Assembly (NCBI GenBank): GCA_902806575.1 | Contig: CADCXD010000018.1 | Span: forward strand, 2,170,001 to 2,234,000 | Reading direction: 5' to 3' | Length of the DNA: 64,000 nt | Origin: Jackrogersella multiformis | Taxonomy: Eukaryota > Ascomycota > Sordariomycetes > Xylariales > Hypoxylaceae | Shown: positions 25,728 to 37,737 of the stretch, one piece after another | Layout: each line of letters starts with the position of its first letter | Numbering within the stretch: position 1 is the first letter of the stretch | Position numbers and translations under genes: made by a program | Notes under the pieces: generated by a model | Databases searched by the model: none | Seen by the model: the letters and a program-made list of their open reading frames with translations, nothing else | What the model was told of the DNA's origin: nothing

Positions 25728-28700
25728 CTAGCTTGGAGATGTCTTTATCCTTTTGTTAGGCCTCCGGAATGCTTCATCCCCGACGAAATGGTTCTTCTCG
25801 ATCTGGTGCTGACGCAAGTTGTCTTGACGGTTCTTGTATTGGCTGTTGCATCCGGGATAGGGGCACCTGTAGATTATCGGCGGCCCCGCCGAATGCTGCA
25901 TTTTCTTGTGCTTTGCCATGCTGCCCTTAAACCACTGCGGATCGCCTTTCGGGCGGTATCCGCAGATCTCGCATGCGTCGTTCGCTTCCACTTTCTGAAT
26001 CGCAGAGTACATAGGGTTCGGACTTGTCCCAGCATAACTTGGCGTTGAAGGCTTCGGCGATGTTGGAATATTCATCGGTAGCGATATTTCAGATGAGGCC
26101 GTAAAGGATTCGGTGGGTGTTCCAGCGTGAGAGGCGGTTGTGGTAGATGATTTTGGGGCACTGGTCGGTTGTCGAGAGCTGCGGTTAATGCTCTGAAGCG
26201 TCAAGGAGTCAACTGTCGGGCTAAAATCCGGGGTCATTGGAAGCTGTGCCTGGTTTTGCTGAGAAGCACCCGTATCTAGAGGGACGAGGAACTCTTCGCC
26301 GATGCTACTAGGGTCGTTGAAAGTTTCGTGCAGATTCTCGAGAAATTCGTTATATGGGAACGTAACCGATTCCTGTGTGTGTTGTGGGTCGGACGCAATT
26401 GTTTGAACCAGAGTCTCTACCAGCGACACTCCTAGAATTTGATAACTTTCCCTTGAAGAAAACCCCTGTTCCGAGTAAATAGGATCGCAAAGCTTCCTAA
26501 CATTTGGGATGAATTCGTCAAAGAGGGTGGAGGATTCTAAAGAATTCTACCATTTCTCAAAGTTAGCTACCGCAGCATATCATCTTGAATCGTCGACAGG
26601 TAAATATTATAGGGGAATCCTTGAAGGCTTACCTTGCCAGCTTGCAATATTGCGAGTTCGAGCTTACGAACGGTCGTAATGTACCCGGCACGGACCCTTT
26701 GTCCAACTTCTCTAAGTCTCGATGACAGTTTTTCGGAATCGTGAAAGTTGTTGCCCAAAATCCGAATTATATAATCGACCGTTATTGTGAAAGGACTATC
26801 ATGTAAAGATGCCGGCTGAAAGTCGATAAGGTGTGTGGCCCAAAGCTCAGATCCATGGACTTCGGGCTTTTCCGGACCACTACTTATAACGGAGGATTCA
26901 AGGTCTATTGCTATTAGTGAAATTACATATCTAATATCGGAGGACATGACTTACCATCAAGAAAATTCTGTCCTGCTGCAATAAGAGGATCAGTTTCTAC
27001 ATTGATCCTCGAGCCCGGGAGGTACTCGGGGTCCTTGCCCTTGCCCTTTCCACTAGATAGTCCATCTAGAGAGACTCCTTTTCCTTTGGTTTGGGATCGA
27101 TTATCTGAGGGTGGCTGCCAGATAGTTGTCACGATCTGCGCATAATCTTCGAGATGGGCTGGATTAAGGAAGCGTTGGTAAGAAAAAGCTTGCTGGTATA
27201 GCAAACCACAACGGGCTGCGAGCTCACTTTCGTGGATTACGAGCGAGAATGCGTAGATAAGATGGACAAAGCAGATACAGTCGAGCGGGTCGGTGAGATC
27301 GTTGCCCTGGAGCACATTTCTTAGGCTCGAAAGGCCACTTGATGCTATCGCTTTCGGTGACTGTGTTCGAAGTTGTTCGACCAATGTATTTCCCTCGATA
27401 TGTGATAGTTTTAATAACGAAGATGAAATGTGTTCTTGCAAGGCTTCCCATACTGACTCAACAAGCGCCCTAGTGTCGGGACCACGATTTGGAGATTCGA
27501 TAAACCCGGATGGTATGGTCGTGGGCTTAGCGTCAGCATCCTCAAACATCATATTTACCGACGTAGCAAGCGATAGCTCTGTATTAACGGACTGCATCCA
27601 TGAGTAATTATCCTTGGGATCAAAAGAGAAGAACAGCGGATCGGAGAAGCCACGTGGTATAGACAGTGAACCATCGTCGGGTAGTTCAGACATGTTGCCA
27701 ATCATGTAGTTGCAATCGTCATCCGGATATTTGGTTGCAGCCATTTCTGTTGTTGAAACATCCGGGTGAGATATAGGCGGAGGGCCGTTCGGGCTCACGG
27801 GAGTTATTGGCGATGTCATGGTAGTGTCTATACTAGAGCACATAGTCCAGACTCCAGAGCAACCTGAACTGGCGCTCCACGGAGTAATCGGCGATATGTT
27901 CTGCGAGCTTTGGTTTGATCGAAATGATGAACTTGGGGAAAGGTGCTTCGAGCGAGGAACGGTCCTGTAATGGTCCAAGTGGGTGTCTAGGGCTAACGAC
28001 GGCCGACGACTCCCTGGGTTCGAAGGCATTGAGTTATGGGGAGGCATAGATTCGTCCTTGTTAAGATCTCGTGTCATGGGTCCCCGGTGCTGTGAGAGCA
28101 TATTCGTTTGCGGATGTGCCTCAGCTCCCAGTGTAGCGTCATGTCGATCTGAAGCCCCGGGGATATCTACGGGTTGCGTATCGTAGTTGATGGAGTCGAG
28201 TTGAGCTGTCGGTGACATCTGTCTCGAGTCTAGCTCGTGTATTTCTCTGCCGTTTAGCTCTATCTGAGGTTGAGGCTGGGGTTGTTCTTGCTGCTCCTGG
28301 GCCTGGCTCTGCTGTCGTCGTTGCTGCTGCTCGCTTAGCTCTTCAAGATCGATCACGACAGAATCATAGCTAGGTGGAGGCATAGCAACGTCGTCCTGAG
28401 AGTTAGACTGCTGCAATACCCTTCGTGGTCTATTTCCGATATTTGAAAAGAAATTCTTTGCCATGTTCATAATCCTCCTTCTTTTGGTCGGGTGACCTAG
28501 GCAACATCGGCATTTCCCGTCGGTAAATCGTTCAACTTTCATACAGTCGTAGCATATATATTCACCCGTTTTGAGATGTTGGCACTTGGTCAGGTGCCTT
28601 AGCATCGTTTCATGGTCGTGGAATCGTTCTCCGCACAGAAGAAGGGGGCATCTTAGACGATCGCTTGGTACCATTCGAGCTGACTTGTTTCGCTTGACGG

Positions 28701-28991
28701 CAGCCCATACTATGAATCTCTGGAGCGTACATTCCTCCCCCGGAACCTCGCGAGTCCTTGACAAGTCAGTATGCTCGAAACTATGGTGAGAGCTTTTAGT
28801 GCTACTCACGCGCAAGACGAAGGTTCCTGTGGGTTAGAATCCGATCGCAGACTCGATTGTGACAGGCGTCTTGAGTGGAGGGAAGAGCCCTGATGATGCC
28901 CTACGCACCGCCCGACCGGCGGGTCCAAATCAAATAAAGTAGAATCAGCAGATGCCGAATCGGTAGTGGTAAAGTTCATTTTCGGCTCCAT
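25728..28991 (-). CDS. C2H2-type zinc-finger protein, putative regulator
   Basis: Re-spliced to four exons: 28810-28991, 26955-28756, 26633-26904 and 25728-26546, with introns 28757-28809, 26905-26954 and 26547-26632; all phases close, giving about 1024 aa. Start is MEPKMNFTTTD at 28991. Near residues 94-150 a Cys/His cluster (CPLLLCGERF...HLTKCQHL...CYDC...CRCCLGHP) resembles a degenerate finger block. A Gln-rich run and a long Ser/Pro-rich region follow. The C-terminus (about 941-1010) carries CEICGYRPKG...HKKMQH and CPYPGCNSQYKNRQDNLRQHQIEKNH, the latter a clear C2H2 finger, then a basic NLS-like end (RPNKRIKTSPS). The architecture, fingers at both ends with a disordered middle, recurs in Sordariomycete proteins annotated only as C2H2 finger proteins. 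Nuclear DNA-binding is inferred. Confidence 0.82.
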
Positions 28992-31900
28992 GGCTGCAAC
29001 ATATGTCCGAACTGGACTATAGACTACTAACACTTGAAGGAAATGAGAGAGGTCGGGGCACCAGTGGATCGCCACCGATCCATGACTTTATTTTGAAAGA
29101 TCTAGAAGACAATATGCTACTCTGAATATGACGATGGGACGTAGGACTTTTGGCATTGATGCAGGTGCAGGAGTACTTGTACCCTAGGACCAGCGGTAAC
29201 GACCGCATACTAATAAGAGCAGACCCAGCTATTGGTGACCATTGAACAGGCTCCCTCAACCATGCCCTTGCTAATTACTATCGGCACTGCGTTTAACTTA
29301 CCGTTCGCGGCTCACAGGGCTGCATAAGAGCGCAAGCAATGGAGTTGGGGTCCAAAATCCGACTCGGTGAAGTACGCAGGCAACAAGGCAGAAAGGACCC
29401 CAAATTACGCCTTGTGCGCATATATAACAGCCAGCTGAGTGGGAATTGCTCGCTGACTGCAGGACTCGGGCGTCACCCAATCAGAAGCGCAGGATGAAAA
29501 GAGGCATCTGCAAAGGGATAGAGCTAGAGCTCTACGCTATTCGATTTTCCAAGTTCGACTGCATAGTCGTTTTGCGACCTTGCGAGATTGTGAAATTTCT
29601 CGGTTTTGGACGTATAGTTGCTTTAGCAGAACTCGGACATCCCATATCCACCTGAAACGGAGAGAGCCCGAAAAGGAGTCGAGACCACGGCATCATAGTA
29701 GCACACATGCCGGAGAACATTTGCGGTGATTTTGATTGTTTGCATCTGTGATATGCACTTTTCTTTCTCGACCACCCTCGGGGTGCTTCGGAGACGCCAT
29801 TGAGGAGAGAAGCAGGGAAAATAGTAGCACTCGCTTAGTAAAATGTCATCGCCTTTGAACGATGTCATAATCTCCCGCTGGATACCTAGATATGAAGATG
29901 GGCAATTCTATTTGGTCTGCTTTCGCATTCGCATCGATGTCTGCAGTAGATATATCATGCTTTGCTAAAGAAACATGAACGGGATGCTGTGCCGCTGTGG
30001 CTTGTGATGTATGTAGTGAGGAGCAGAGATCTGTCGCCTTGTAGGGCTGGGAGCATGACTTGATAGACAAGGGACTTAGACAAGGGACTTGACGGATGAT
30101 GGACAAGGGTTGGTCGTTGGTCGGGGAAAAGTTCGTTTTAGGAACTATCTGGAGCTAAGATCATTTCCCTTTGTAGTCTGGCTCCGAGTGGCTCCGGGCG
30201 GCTCCATGTGGCTAAGCTACGACTACAGAATAGGTGTGGCTGTGATGGCTCGCGTGCCAGTACCTAGGTACCTAGGTACTAAGCAGCTAAAGGTACCTAG
30301 GTACCTAGGCATTGTGCAGAACCTTGGAAAGTAAAATTTAGGACCTACAAGTATGTAACATTCAATATCATGTGATCTTGATTACATAAGTAGGACTTTC
30401 GGTTCCTAGACCTTGCTTCATTTATTTGATAATATTGGATAGTAGCATGTTAGGACATATAGCGAAGGAACCTTAACATTCAACGACTTTCTCATACCTC
30501 CGTACATACCTACCTAGATACCTAACCTACTTGCTTCAAGGCATCGTTCGATCACATTGTTGTTTCTCAAGTCGAGCCGTGGATTGCGCATCTAGGTAAC
30601 TTTATATACTCTACACAAAGGCGAACTCGGGCTATCTTACCAATGCTATCTCACCAATGACTTACATGAGTTGAATCGGACGACTCCGAATTCTCGATCG
30701 CGAATGTCCTCTGCCTTAAATACCTACCGAGTCCTAATCCAGAGTAGCTTTCATTGCGTCACCGAGGGGTCAGCAAGTATCCCAATTCGGGTTCTATGTT
30801 GCATTCACTTCTACACAGCAGTGCCAGAGTGCATATATGTAATGCGGCGGATCCCTCTTCTACGTTGTCTGTCGTGTCATTGGACTTGTCTACTACATAT
30901 GTAGTATTCCCGTCGATAGCTTCGCAACTCCAATTGCGTAAGTTTCTTATGATTATGAAAGTCGGGTTGTTGATCAATGATCAATGATGATCAACGGCGC
31001 ACTACACTGGGGATTCCTACAGAGAAAAGGGGGTTAGTTGGTTTCGAATCAATTCGCTACCAACCATTACGCGTGCAGCGTTTCAAGAGACGCAAGTCTT
31101 GCCTCTACCTATTACTGCCTACCTAGCCTACGGCTACTGGGCCACCTAGGTAGGTATTCTCTCACCTGGTCACCCCGCGCTTGTGCTGGGGTTAGATCCG
31201 TTTCTTATCGACCTCTGAGCTCTCTGGACCACGTCTTGGCACAACAGGATGGGATTCCATGGGATTCAACCTATTTCTCCCCACGAACAGGAGTCGGAGG
31301 ACCGCTCCCGAGGTTCTCGTCGGCTTCAATTGAAACTTCGGGGGCACGGCTGTTGATCTACGTGACTAACAGGCATACCCCATCCGTGATCTGGAGCATG
31401 ATCGACGAGATGTCGATACTCGAGCAGCCTCGAGACAGATGGATGGGTCCTAACTTGTTAGCGGATTGGGTGGATGGATGGACAAGGTATACGACAGCTG
31501 CCACACACAAGAACCATTTTAAACCCTACCCAAGCAGCTAAGTAGCTAGGGGTGGTCTGGACCCCTCCTAGTTCCGAGCAAGCTTCGTCTCAAGATAGCT
31601 GTATAACATGAGGAAATCTGCTCACGGCCCATGGTTCTGGTACGCTCTATCCCACGAGGACAGCCACCCAGGTCGACGGTGATAGCTTAGACAGGATTTG
31701 GGTCCGCGACAAGCGAATAGTGGCGTTGCTTATAGTCCCTTTCCGACCATATCATTCGCTTATACCCCTCTTATCAGATAACCACCCGGCGATCGACTGG
31801 TAACGAGCGTTCCCCGCGGGACGATGTCATCAGCGGATTGCATATAGGTACTGTTAGGTAGGGAAGCGGAAACGGCTCTTGGTTTATCTGCGAACTATCT

Positions 31901-32753
31901 TGCGACAACCCATATAAGCATTCCAGCCAAGACCAACCCTTTGTCCATCATATCTCTGGCTGTTTGTCCCATTCTCTTCATGTTATTTCATTCTCTTCAT
32001 TCCATCCCATTATTTCCCCCCTTAGCCTATTGTTTATCTTTGCTCGAGGTTGTCGTCCTCAATATAACCGACATAATCCCCGCCACTCTCGAGTCATCGC
32101 TTAAGAGCTCGGAGTAAAGTACCTAAGCTGGCTTTTTACTTTTAAATTCTTTTTTTCAGGGTCCAGAAGCGTCTAAGACCCTTGGAGATCCAAGCAGCCG
32201 GTAAAAATTACGACATTATTTAATTACCGTGCAAAGCACTTCTATTTTCACACAGAAACTGGCCAAATTTTTTTATTGCCCGCCGCAAAGCTGGCTAACC
32301 ACACACAACGTCGAGATGGCGCACGTGGCACGAGAGTTGGATTTGAATGCCTACTATGGGCCAGGCACTGTCATGGACAAAATGAACGTGGTACCCGGTT
32401 TAAAGACTAGTACTGGTAAGTGGAGGATGGTATTTTCTTTTATAATATATTGATCATTAGTTTGTTCCTTGCATACTCGTGTGTCCTGTCCGTTCCTCCA
32501 CGATCTTAATTTGAAAGTTCAATCTGCACCATCTCATTCTATGTTTCTCAAGAGAGACATGGTGTAACTCTCACCTCACACCTTGAGATCTCATCATTTT
32601 GTACGAATCGGACCGGGTGAGAAGCAAGACTCGATAGTCAATTCAGATATTAGGACGAGGGGAATTAGTCGCTTCGACAGAGCTGATCAACACCCCTTGC
32701 GAACAGCATTCTTCCTCTTTTTGCGGGCGAATCTTGTCGTTAACCCATCGGCC
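28992..32753. other. Gene-free spacer
   Basis: The left end is the leader of the zinc-finger gene. The region holds the triple palindrome cluster at 30261-30303. Open frames at 31038-31541 (167 codons, plus) and 32229-32453 (plus) have no recognisable domain; the first runs through spacer-type CTAGGTAGG sequence. The last 170 nt before 32754 are open in frame with the downstream gene but look like leader. Confidence 0.5.
30261..30303. repeat. TACCTAGGTA palindrome cluster
   Basis: Three copies of TACCTAGGTA lie within 43 nt (30261-30270, 30269-30278 overlapping, 30294-30303). The two arms are themselves inverted repeats, so the DNA could form a cruciform or serve as a dimeric protein site. 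Confidence 0.75.
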
Positions 32754-33572
32754 ATGTCGACACCAAATATGGAGCCCGCATCGTCAAATCAGCTCCCGCC
32801 GCCTTCTCCGTCGCTACTTGTGACAATCGATTCGCCAAGCAACCCCGTACCGGACGACTTACCTCCACTATCTCTCGGCGTTTTGGGTAGCGAGTCCGAC
32901 AAAGTAGACGCCCTAAACTTGGTGACGGATTCGATAGCCCAGCAAAGACAATCTGCGTCTTACCACCTGGTCTTCCACCCGTACCTACTGGCTGCTCTGT
33001 CTCTGGTGCTCGGCATCACATACCAGTGGTCCTGGCGTGTAAAGCGGGACCTCGGCACGGCGCTGATGCTGCACTCTGGCGTGGTCATGACGTACCTACT
33101 CGCCATTCGTTATGTTACCGGCCAGTACATCCAGGTAGCCGAGAATATGAAGTGGAGCTGGATGGTGTCCGAGGAGGGCGAGGAGGATACTGTCATCGCC
33201 GTGCGGTTCGGGAAGGATCTCATCGGCGCCTTGGTGTTGCGACTCGAGCCGAACCCGAGCTTAACCGGAAAGAAGCGGAGCCGAAATTCAGTGCTGAGAG
33301 GGGGCAAGGGTGTAATCCGGGCTTGGACGGTCAAGCTCAAGTACCGGCATAAGGGCGTCGGCGTGGATATGCTCCACGAAGCCGTCAAGGTCACGAGGGA
33401 GAAGTGCGGCAGGGACGCCGAGGTCGGGTTCGCGCAGGAGCACGCCAATAGCACAATGGTGCTGCCCGAGATTTTCAACGGTCTATTTAGAAAAGACGAG
33501 CAAAGGGCGGCAAAGACTCTAGAGAAGGTCCTGGGCGAATGGGAGGGCAGCAGACGGAGACGAAAACTATAA
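32754..33572 (+). CDS. Membrane-anchored GNAT-family N-acetyltransferase-like protein
   Basis: A single exon gives 272 aa from MSTPNMEPASS; the frame is open further upstream to an ATG at 32583, but that extension looks like leader. Two hydrophobic segments occur at about residues 69-94 (HLVFHPYLLAALSLVLGI) and 101-126 (ALMLHSGVVMTYLLAIRYV), as in NAT8-like membrane acetyltransferases. The C-terminal half carries acetyl-CoA-binding-like features: IRAWTVKLKYRHKGVGVDML (RxxGxG-type motif A, about 190-208) and the closing LPEIFNGLFRKDEQRAAKTLEKVL typical of fungal members. Substrate unknown; the predicted location is an internal membrane with the catalytic domain after the second helix. It faces the histone H4 variant gene tail to tail, 399 nt apart. 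Confidence 0.78.
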   Translation: MSTPNMEPASSNQLPPPSPSLLVTIDSPSNPVPDDLPPLSLGVLGSESDKVDALNLVTDSIAQQRQSASYHLVFHPYLLAALSLVLGITYQWSWRVKRDLGTALMLHSGVVMTYLLAIRYVTGQYIQVAENMKWSWMVSEEGEEDTVIAVRFGKDLIGALVLRLEPNPSLTGKKRSRNSVLRGGKGVIRAWTVKLKYRHKGVGVDMLHEAVKVTREKCGRDAEVGFAQEHANSTMVLPEIFNGLFRKDEQRAAKTLEKVLGEWEGSRRRRKL

Positions 33573-33971
33573 AAGAAAGAGGTCGGCAGCATCGGTCGGT
33601 TGGCGTCTGGTGGCTACTATGTTTACAATGCTTGATCAATACCCCCGTTCGTTTAGAATATTTCGGACTAGATGGATATATACAGTACATCATTTAATCA
33701 TGAATAACATATAACTCCTAATTGAATATGGTCATCAGCAACCATGAGCTAAGAGCTAATATTTCGATTAATTAAGCAATGGGTATCGATCGGTACGCTG
33801 CAACTCTCTGCAAACCCTGTGTTGTAAACATTGCAACTGCGCTTCATCCAAGCCACCCAGATATGCGAGCCATATGTACGCCGAGTAGTGGACCTCCAGA
33901 CCATTTATCATTCGAGCCTCGTTTAAACATGATTGCCACCCTCACATGATTGCTATTCTAGTTACAGCCAT
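33573..33971. other. Convergent intergenic region
   Basis: AT-rich 3' flanks of the GNAT gene and the histone H4 variant gene. No coding sequence seen. Confidence 0.6.
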
Positions 33972-34867
33972 CTACTTCTTTTTCGGACCGCCTGTGACAT
34001 CGTCGAAACCATAGATTGGCCGGCCCAATCGTTTCAAAGAGTGCAAGACCTAGGATGCGAATGAATATAATTAGTATTATATCCGGCAGACTGATCGATC
34101 TGCTGCACGGTTTACGACTCACATCATTGATGGTGACTGTCTTTCGTTGGCGGTACTCTGTGTAGAGTACGCAATCTTTTATGATCTATTCCCGGACGCG
34201 GTATTTAGCAATGGAGCATATGATTGGAAGGAAAACAAAGGCAACAGTTGTGCCACTTAGGTGTTTCGTACATCCTCGAGTCGTTGCCTTAACGCTATCC
34301 GTACTTCATCATAAATCAGCGCCGAGATGCGCTTGACGCCACCACGACGAGCTAGTCGTCTGAATATGTCTAAAATTAGGCTTTTTATTTACTACCCGTC
34401 AAGATGACGATGAAAAGAGCGCATAGAGATGAAATGGCGGGTGAAGCTAGAGTGAGTTTGAGTTGCGGGTGGTTGGCCTAGGTAAGACATACCGGATCGC
34501 AGGCTTGGCTGGAGTGGAATTAAGATACACACGTTAGCGAGTCGTGGTTTCTTTCGGACTAGATCTCCTATGATTGATGGGCTACTTACTGATGCCCTGG
34601 ATGTTGTCGCGCAGGATCTTACTATGCGGGCTGTTAGAACTATAACCATGACATCTGTACTCCGTACTCATAGTGTGAAATACCGGTGACGTTTGATGCC
34701 CTATGTAAGTGGAACATTGAACCAGTTAGCAAGCTTGTATATACTCCGCGGGTAACGTCTAAGGCAGACGGGCAGACAGGCAGACGCAAGAGACTGGTGC
34801 GACATACGCCTTTGCCCCCGAGGCCTTTTCCTCCCTTCCCGCCTCGAGGGAGGCCCTTTCCCGACAT
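33972..34867 (-). CDS. hH4v: Divergent histone H4 variant, seven exons
   Basis: Core histone H4-type protein, expected to pair with H3 in the nucleosome. Exons: 34808-34867, 34684-34700 (17 nt), 34590-34621, 34493-34508 (16 nt), 34272-34359, 34123-34185, 33972-34049; all six introns (62-133 nt) are GT-AG and the phases close, giving 117 aa. Spliced landmarks: MSGKGLPRGGKGGKGLGGKG, then GIKRHRKILRDNIQGI, TKPAIRRLARRGGVKRIS, LIYDEVRIALRQRLED, IIKDCVLYTEY, RQRKTVTINDVLHSLKRLG, RPIYGFDDVTGGPKKK. Canonical H4 has 102 residues after Met. Here the N-tail has extra residues (LPR, one extra Gly before K16), residues K16-S47 match canonical H4 exactly, and the second half diverges (K59R, R67K, H75Y, K77Q, Q93L, T96P) while staying gap-free to F100. 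A tail (DDVTGGPKKK) replaces the final GG. An H4 variant is known in Neurospora; its function is not established. No frameshift or stop is needed, so it looks intact. Confidence 0.93.
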
Positions 34868-35888
34868 GATGGTGCAGCGGTAGTTAAGGCGATTAAAAAA
34901 ATTGTTGACGTGTAAGGGCGAAAACGAGGCGCTTGATCCTTACGTTAACGTGAATGCGGCGCGCGTTTAGACGGAACGACGAGATGACTAGGCTAGTGGA
35001 GGTAGGCGATGTGGGGGAGGATAAGTTCCTAGGTTGTAACTTGTTGCCCGCTAATACATGAATTGGAAAACGGGTCACATTAGCGCTGCATACCTAGTAT
35101 CGATAAGATATATTATACTGTACTACCTAAGTAGGTAGGTATCCATAGTATTAATTCACCTTAAGGAAATGACGACACCTGAAAATGATTGTATAAAATG
35201 GATCTAGTATGGTTTGTCATTTCTGATTTTATATTTTACATGTTCTATGGGCTGATTCAATACGCAGAACGGGATATAGCTATTAATCTAAGTTTGAGTT
35301 TAAGTTAAGTTTAAACTTTGTCGGGAATATCGTTTAAAATACCGTTATATTAGTTTTATGTGGCTTCTTGATTTTGAGATATCACCTCCAGGTGGTATAT
35401 AACTCAAACGGAACCTTGAAATGTTCACATAGTTGAGGTTTCCTTATTTGTAAATTGGCATCGACTGTGGAAACATCTTATCGATAAAGCTTCACTACTA
35501 CACATCACTTGAGTACCTACATATATACCTTATGCTATCTCCTTATCTTGCAGTTTGAAAATAACGATCGTATTCATATAGCTTATAAAGATAGTACAAA
35601 ATTTTGAATAATAGAATCTCATTATGACTTCATCCCTTCCGGGTCTTAACGAGTGATCATATGCCTCTATGAACATTAATGTGCCTAAGTCGTCCGAGTT
35701 TGATATCCTGACCGAATGCTAACTGAAGGCGAATAATTAAAGCGCAGTCGGGACCTTTCTACAAGGAAATATGCTTCAACCAAGCCTTCGTACTCTAAAC
35801 GTAATGCTAGTTGTGCTCTGCCCTGCTCATCTCAACCCTTATTAGTGCTAGGCGTATATGCTATGCTTCGTCCAAAGTCGTAACATGA
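34868..35888. other. Gene-free spacer
   Basis: Left end is the promoter and leader of the histone H4 variant gene; the right end is the 3' flank of svf1. The middle is AT-rich. No coding exon is supported on either strand. Confidence 0.55.
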
Positions 35889-37218
35889 TCATTCGATGTC
35901 TGATATGAAAGTCGCTTCACTGAACAATCGTCCCTCTTCAGTAATCTCCTGGTCCCCGATCTTTAGCTTGAGCACGGTAGGGATGTTGCGCTGGTGCGGG
36001 TAGAACTGTACGCATAGTTAGGAATCAGCATGTCTCTTAGAATGTTGCCTATTTCCACCTACCTGATATATGTACGGCTTAGTTCCTGCAGCGCCGGCAA
36101 CAATCTTCTTGACGAAGCCGGGGACCTCTGCCATAACGTCAATCCTATCAACTCTGTCCCCAAACGAGCCTTGGATGACGGCTTCAACAGCCTTTCCATC
36201 TTTCGTGGTGCCAGACCATGTGAACTTAATCTCGGTAGGCTCAGGCCAGTCGTTCTCCGAGTCTTGCTTCGTCTTGAGGTGCTCAGCACTGCCAATAGCT
36301 CCAGCAGTGATAATCTCACCATCCTTGGCAAGCCCACCGACGCCCACTACAGTGGCTCCATATGATGGCGGGGTAGTAAATTCCATCATAATCGCGGAGT
36401 AGGTCGGTCCCTGAAAGTTGAGAAAATTCCACCGCGCGGCTGCGTGATGAGGCTTCATGCCTTGGAGAGCGTGGGAATAGAACGCTTTCCCTTTGAAATC
36501 AACAGGGCCATCCTTCGTCATAATAGTCCCTTCACCTACACACCTTGGCCAAAATGCATGTCGCATGCTGCCCCAAGGGTTGGATAGGTCTGTACCAAAT
36601 AAGGTCTTTCCGTCCTTGCCGGCAACAAATCCCGGCGCTACCCTCGTTATTTTGAGGTTGACAATAGCCTGGGGATCGTTCATTGACTTGATCGTATATG
36701 ACGTCCCATCTTCGGACAGCTCTAAGGCACAATCGTCGGCAAAGAAGCCGGTTTTGTCTTCGCTGAAGTCGACATGGCTCAAGGGCGTCGTGCTCCACAG
36801 ATGAGGTTTTGAAGGGTCAGCGAAGAATGTTTTGGAGTTGAACTGGCAAGTCGTGCGAATGCCGCTTCACAAAATGTTAGCTGGATCGAGACGCAGCAGG
36901 GCTGTTGAAAACTCATACGCCACGTTACTATAGATGACCTGGGCAAAGGCTACATTCCCACTATCCGCCATGAAATAGAAGGTCTGAGTCTCGACACAAG
37001 TCGAGTCCATCGCCGCCCATTTGAGGTCGTCCCTCGTCAACTCGGTATACGGCGTTGTCTTAGCATCTTCCGCGACGGATCTTATGGCCGAAGGACCATA
37101 GATTGGCTCTTCCGTGCCTACGACGTTAGCCAAGCTATATAATCAGTTAGATATAGGCACGAGGTAAAATAGATGAGGGATGATGCGCTACGGACGTTTG
37201 CTTTGCCCAGTTGAACAT
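35889..37218 (-). CDS. svf1: Svf1 family cell-survival protein
   Basis: Svf1 proteins are lipocalin-like; in yeast Svf1 is needed for survival under oxidative and cold stress and has been tied to ceramide handling between ER and Golgi. Exons 37196-37218, 36919-37134, 36063-36864 and 35889-36005, introns 37135-37195, 36865-36918 and 36006-36062, give 385 aa with closed phases. Landmarks: MFNWAKQTLANVVGTEEP (first 7 codons on a tiny exon), TPYTELTRDDLKW, VETQTFYFMAD, GIRTTCQFN, LFGTDLSNPWGSMRHAFWPRC, GMKPHHAAARWNFLNFQ, YSAIMMEFTTPPSYG, EVPGFVKKIVAG, and the family's end EEGRLFSEATFIS. The first intron has a weaker GTCCGT donor; otherwise splice sites are canonical. It shares a 519-nt divergent promoter with the uL11m gene. 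Confidence 0.92.
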
Positions 37219-37737
37219 GATTAAGAGGTGCGGCGTTTCAGGGATTAAGCATAAGTAGGTATTTAGGTATCGAGGTAAGATATATAGCTAGGTAGATAAT
37301 ATAAATAATCCGAGACAACAGAATAGGTTAGATAGGGCTGTCAAAGAGAAAAGAGCGGTGATACAGAATCTAGTTGTAGTTCCAAGGTCCAAGGTTGTTA
37401 ACCACGGTTAGTCCATAGAAGTCTTAACGACACTAGTGTGGTGGGAGGAAGTAGTAGCTCAAGCTTTTGACGGGTTTGGCGGGGTCTTGGCACCTTCTAC
37501 GTAGTAAAGATCTATGGCTGGTGGGGTGAGCCCATCACCATCAGTGTGGCGCACTCTTTATCTTATCAGTTCTTGTGGCTGATGTGCCATTTATTTTCCA
37601 AGCAAGGTTCTTAGATCAAATCCTCTAGTGTCCATTAACCTTGAAAAATTGGAGATGGGTATTTTGACCACCAGACGTATATATCGACGACCAACCCGCA
37701 TAGTTTCCATAACAGATCCTCGCGCAACCGCTACAAT
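37219..37737. promoter_or_regulatory. Divergent promoter between svf1 and uL11m
   Basis: The 519 nt between two head-to-head start codons (37218 minus, 37738 plus) must hold both promoters and leaders. No convincing TATA box was seen; motifs cannot be assigned from sequence alone. Confidence 0.6.

Noticed and set aside
31038..31541. 167-codon plus-strand frame in a long spacer
   Set aside because: No recognisable domain; it runs through CTAGGTAGG spacer repeats, with no sign of neighbouring exons.
32583..32753. 57-codon N-terminal extension of the GNAT protein
   Set aside because: Open in frame but leader-like in composition; ATG 32754 gives a normal start for this kind of protein.
34640..34867. 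Reading the histone gene's first exon straight through as a 75-aa protein
   Set aside because: After 20 residues the text stops resembling anything, while splicing restores H4 in register.
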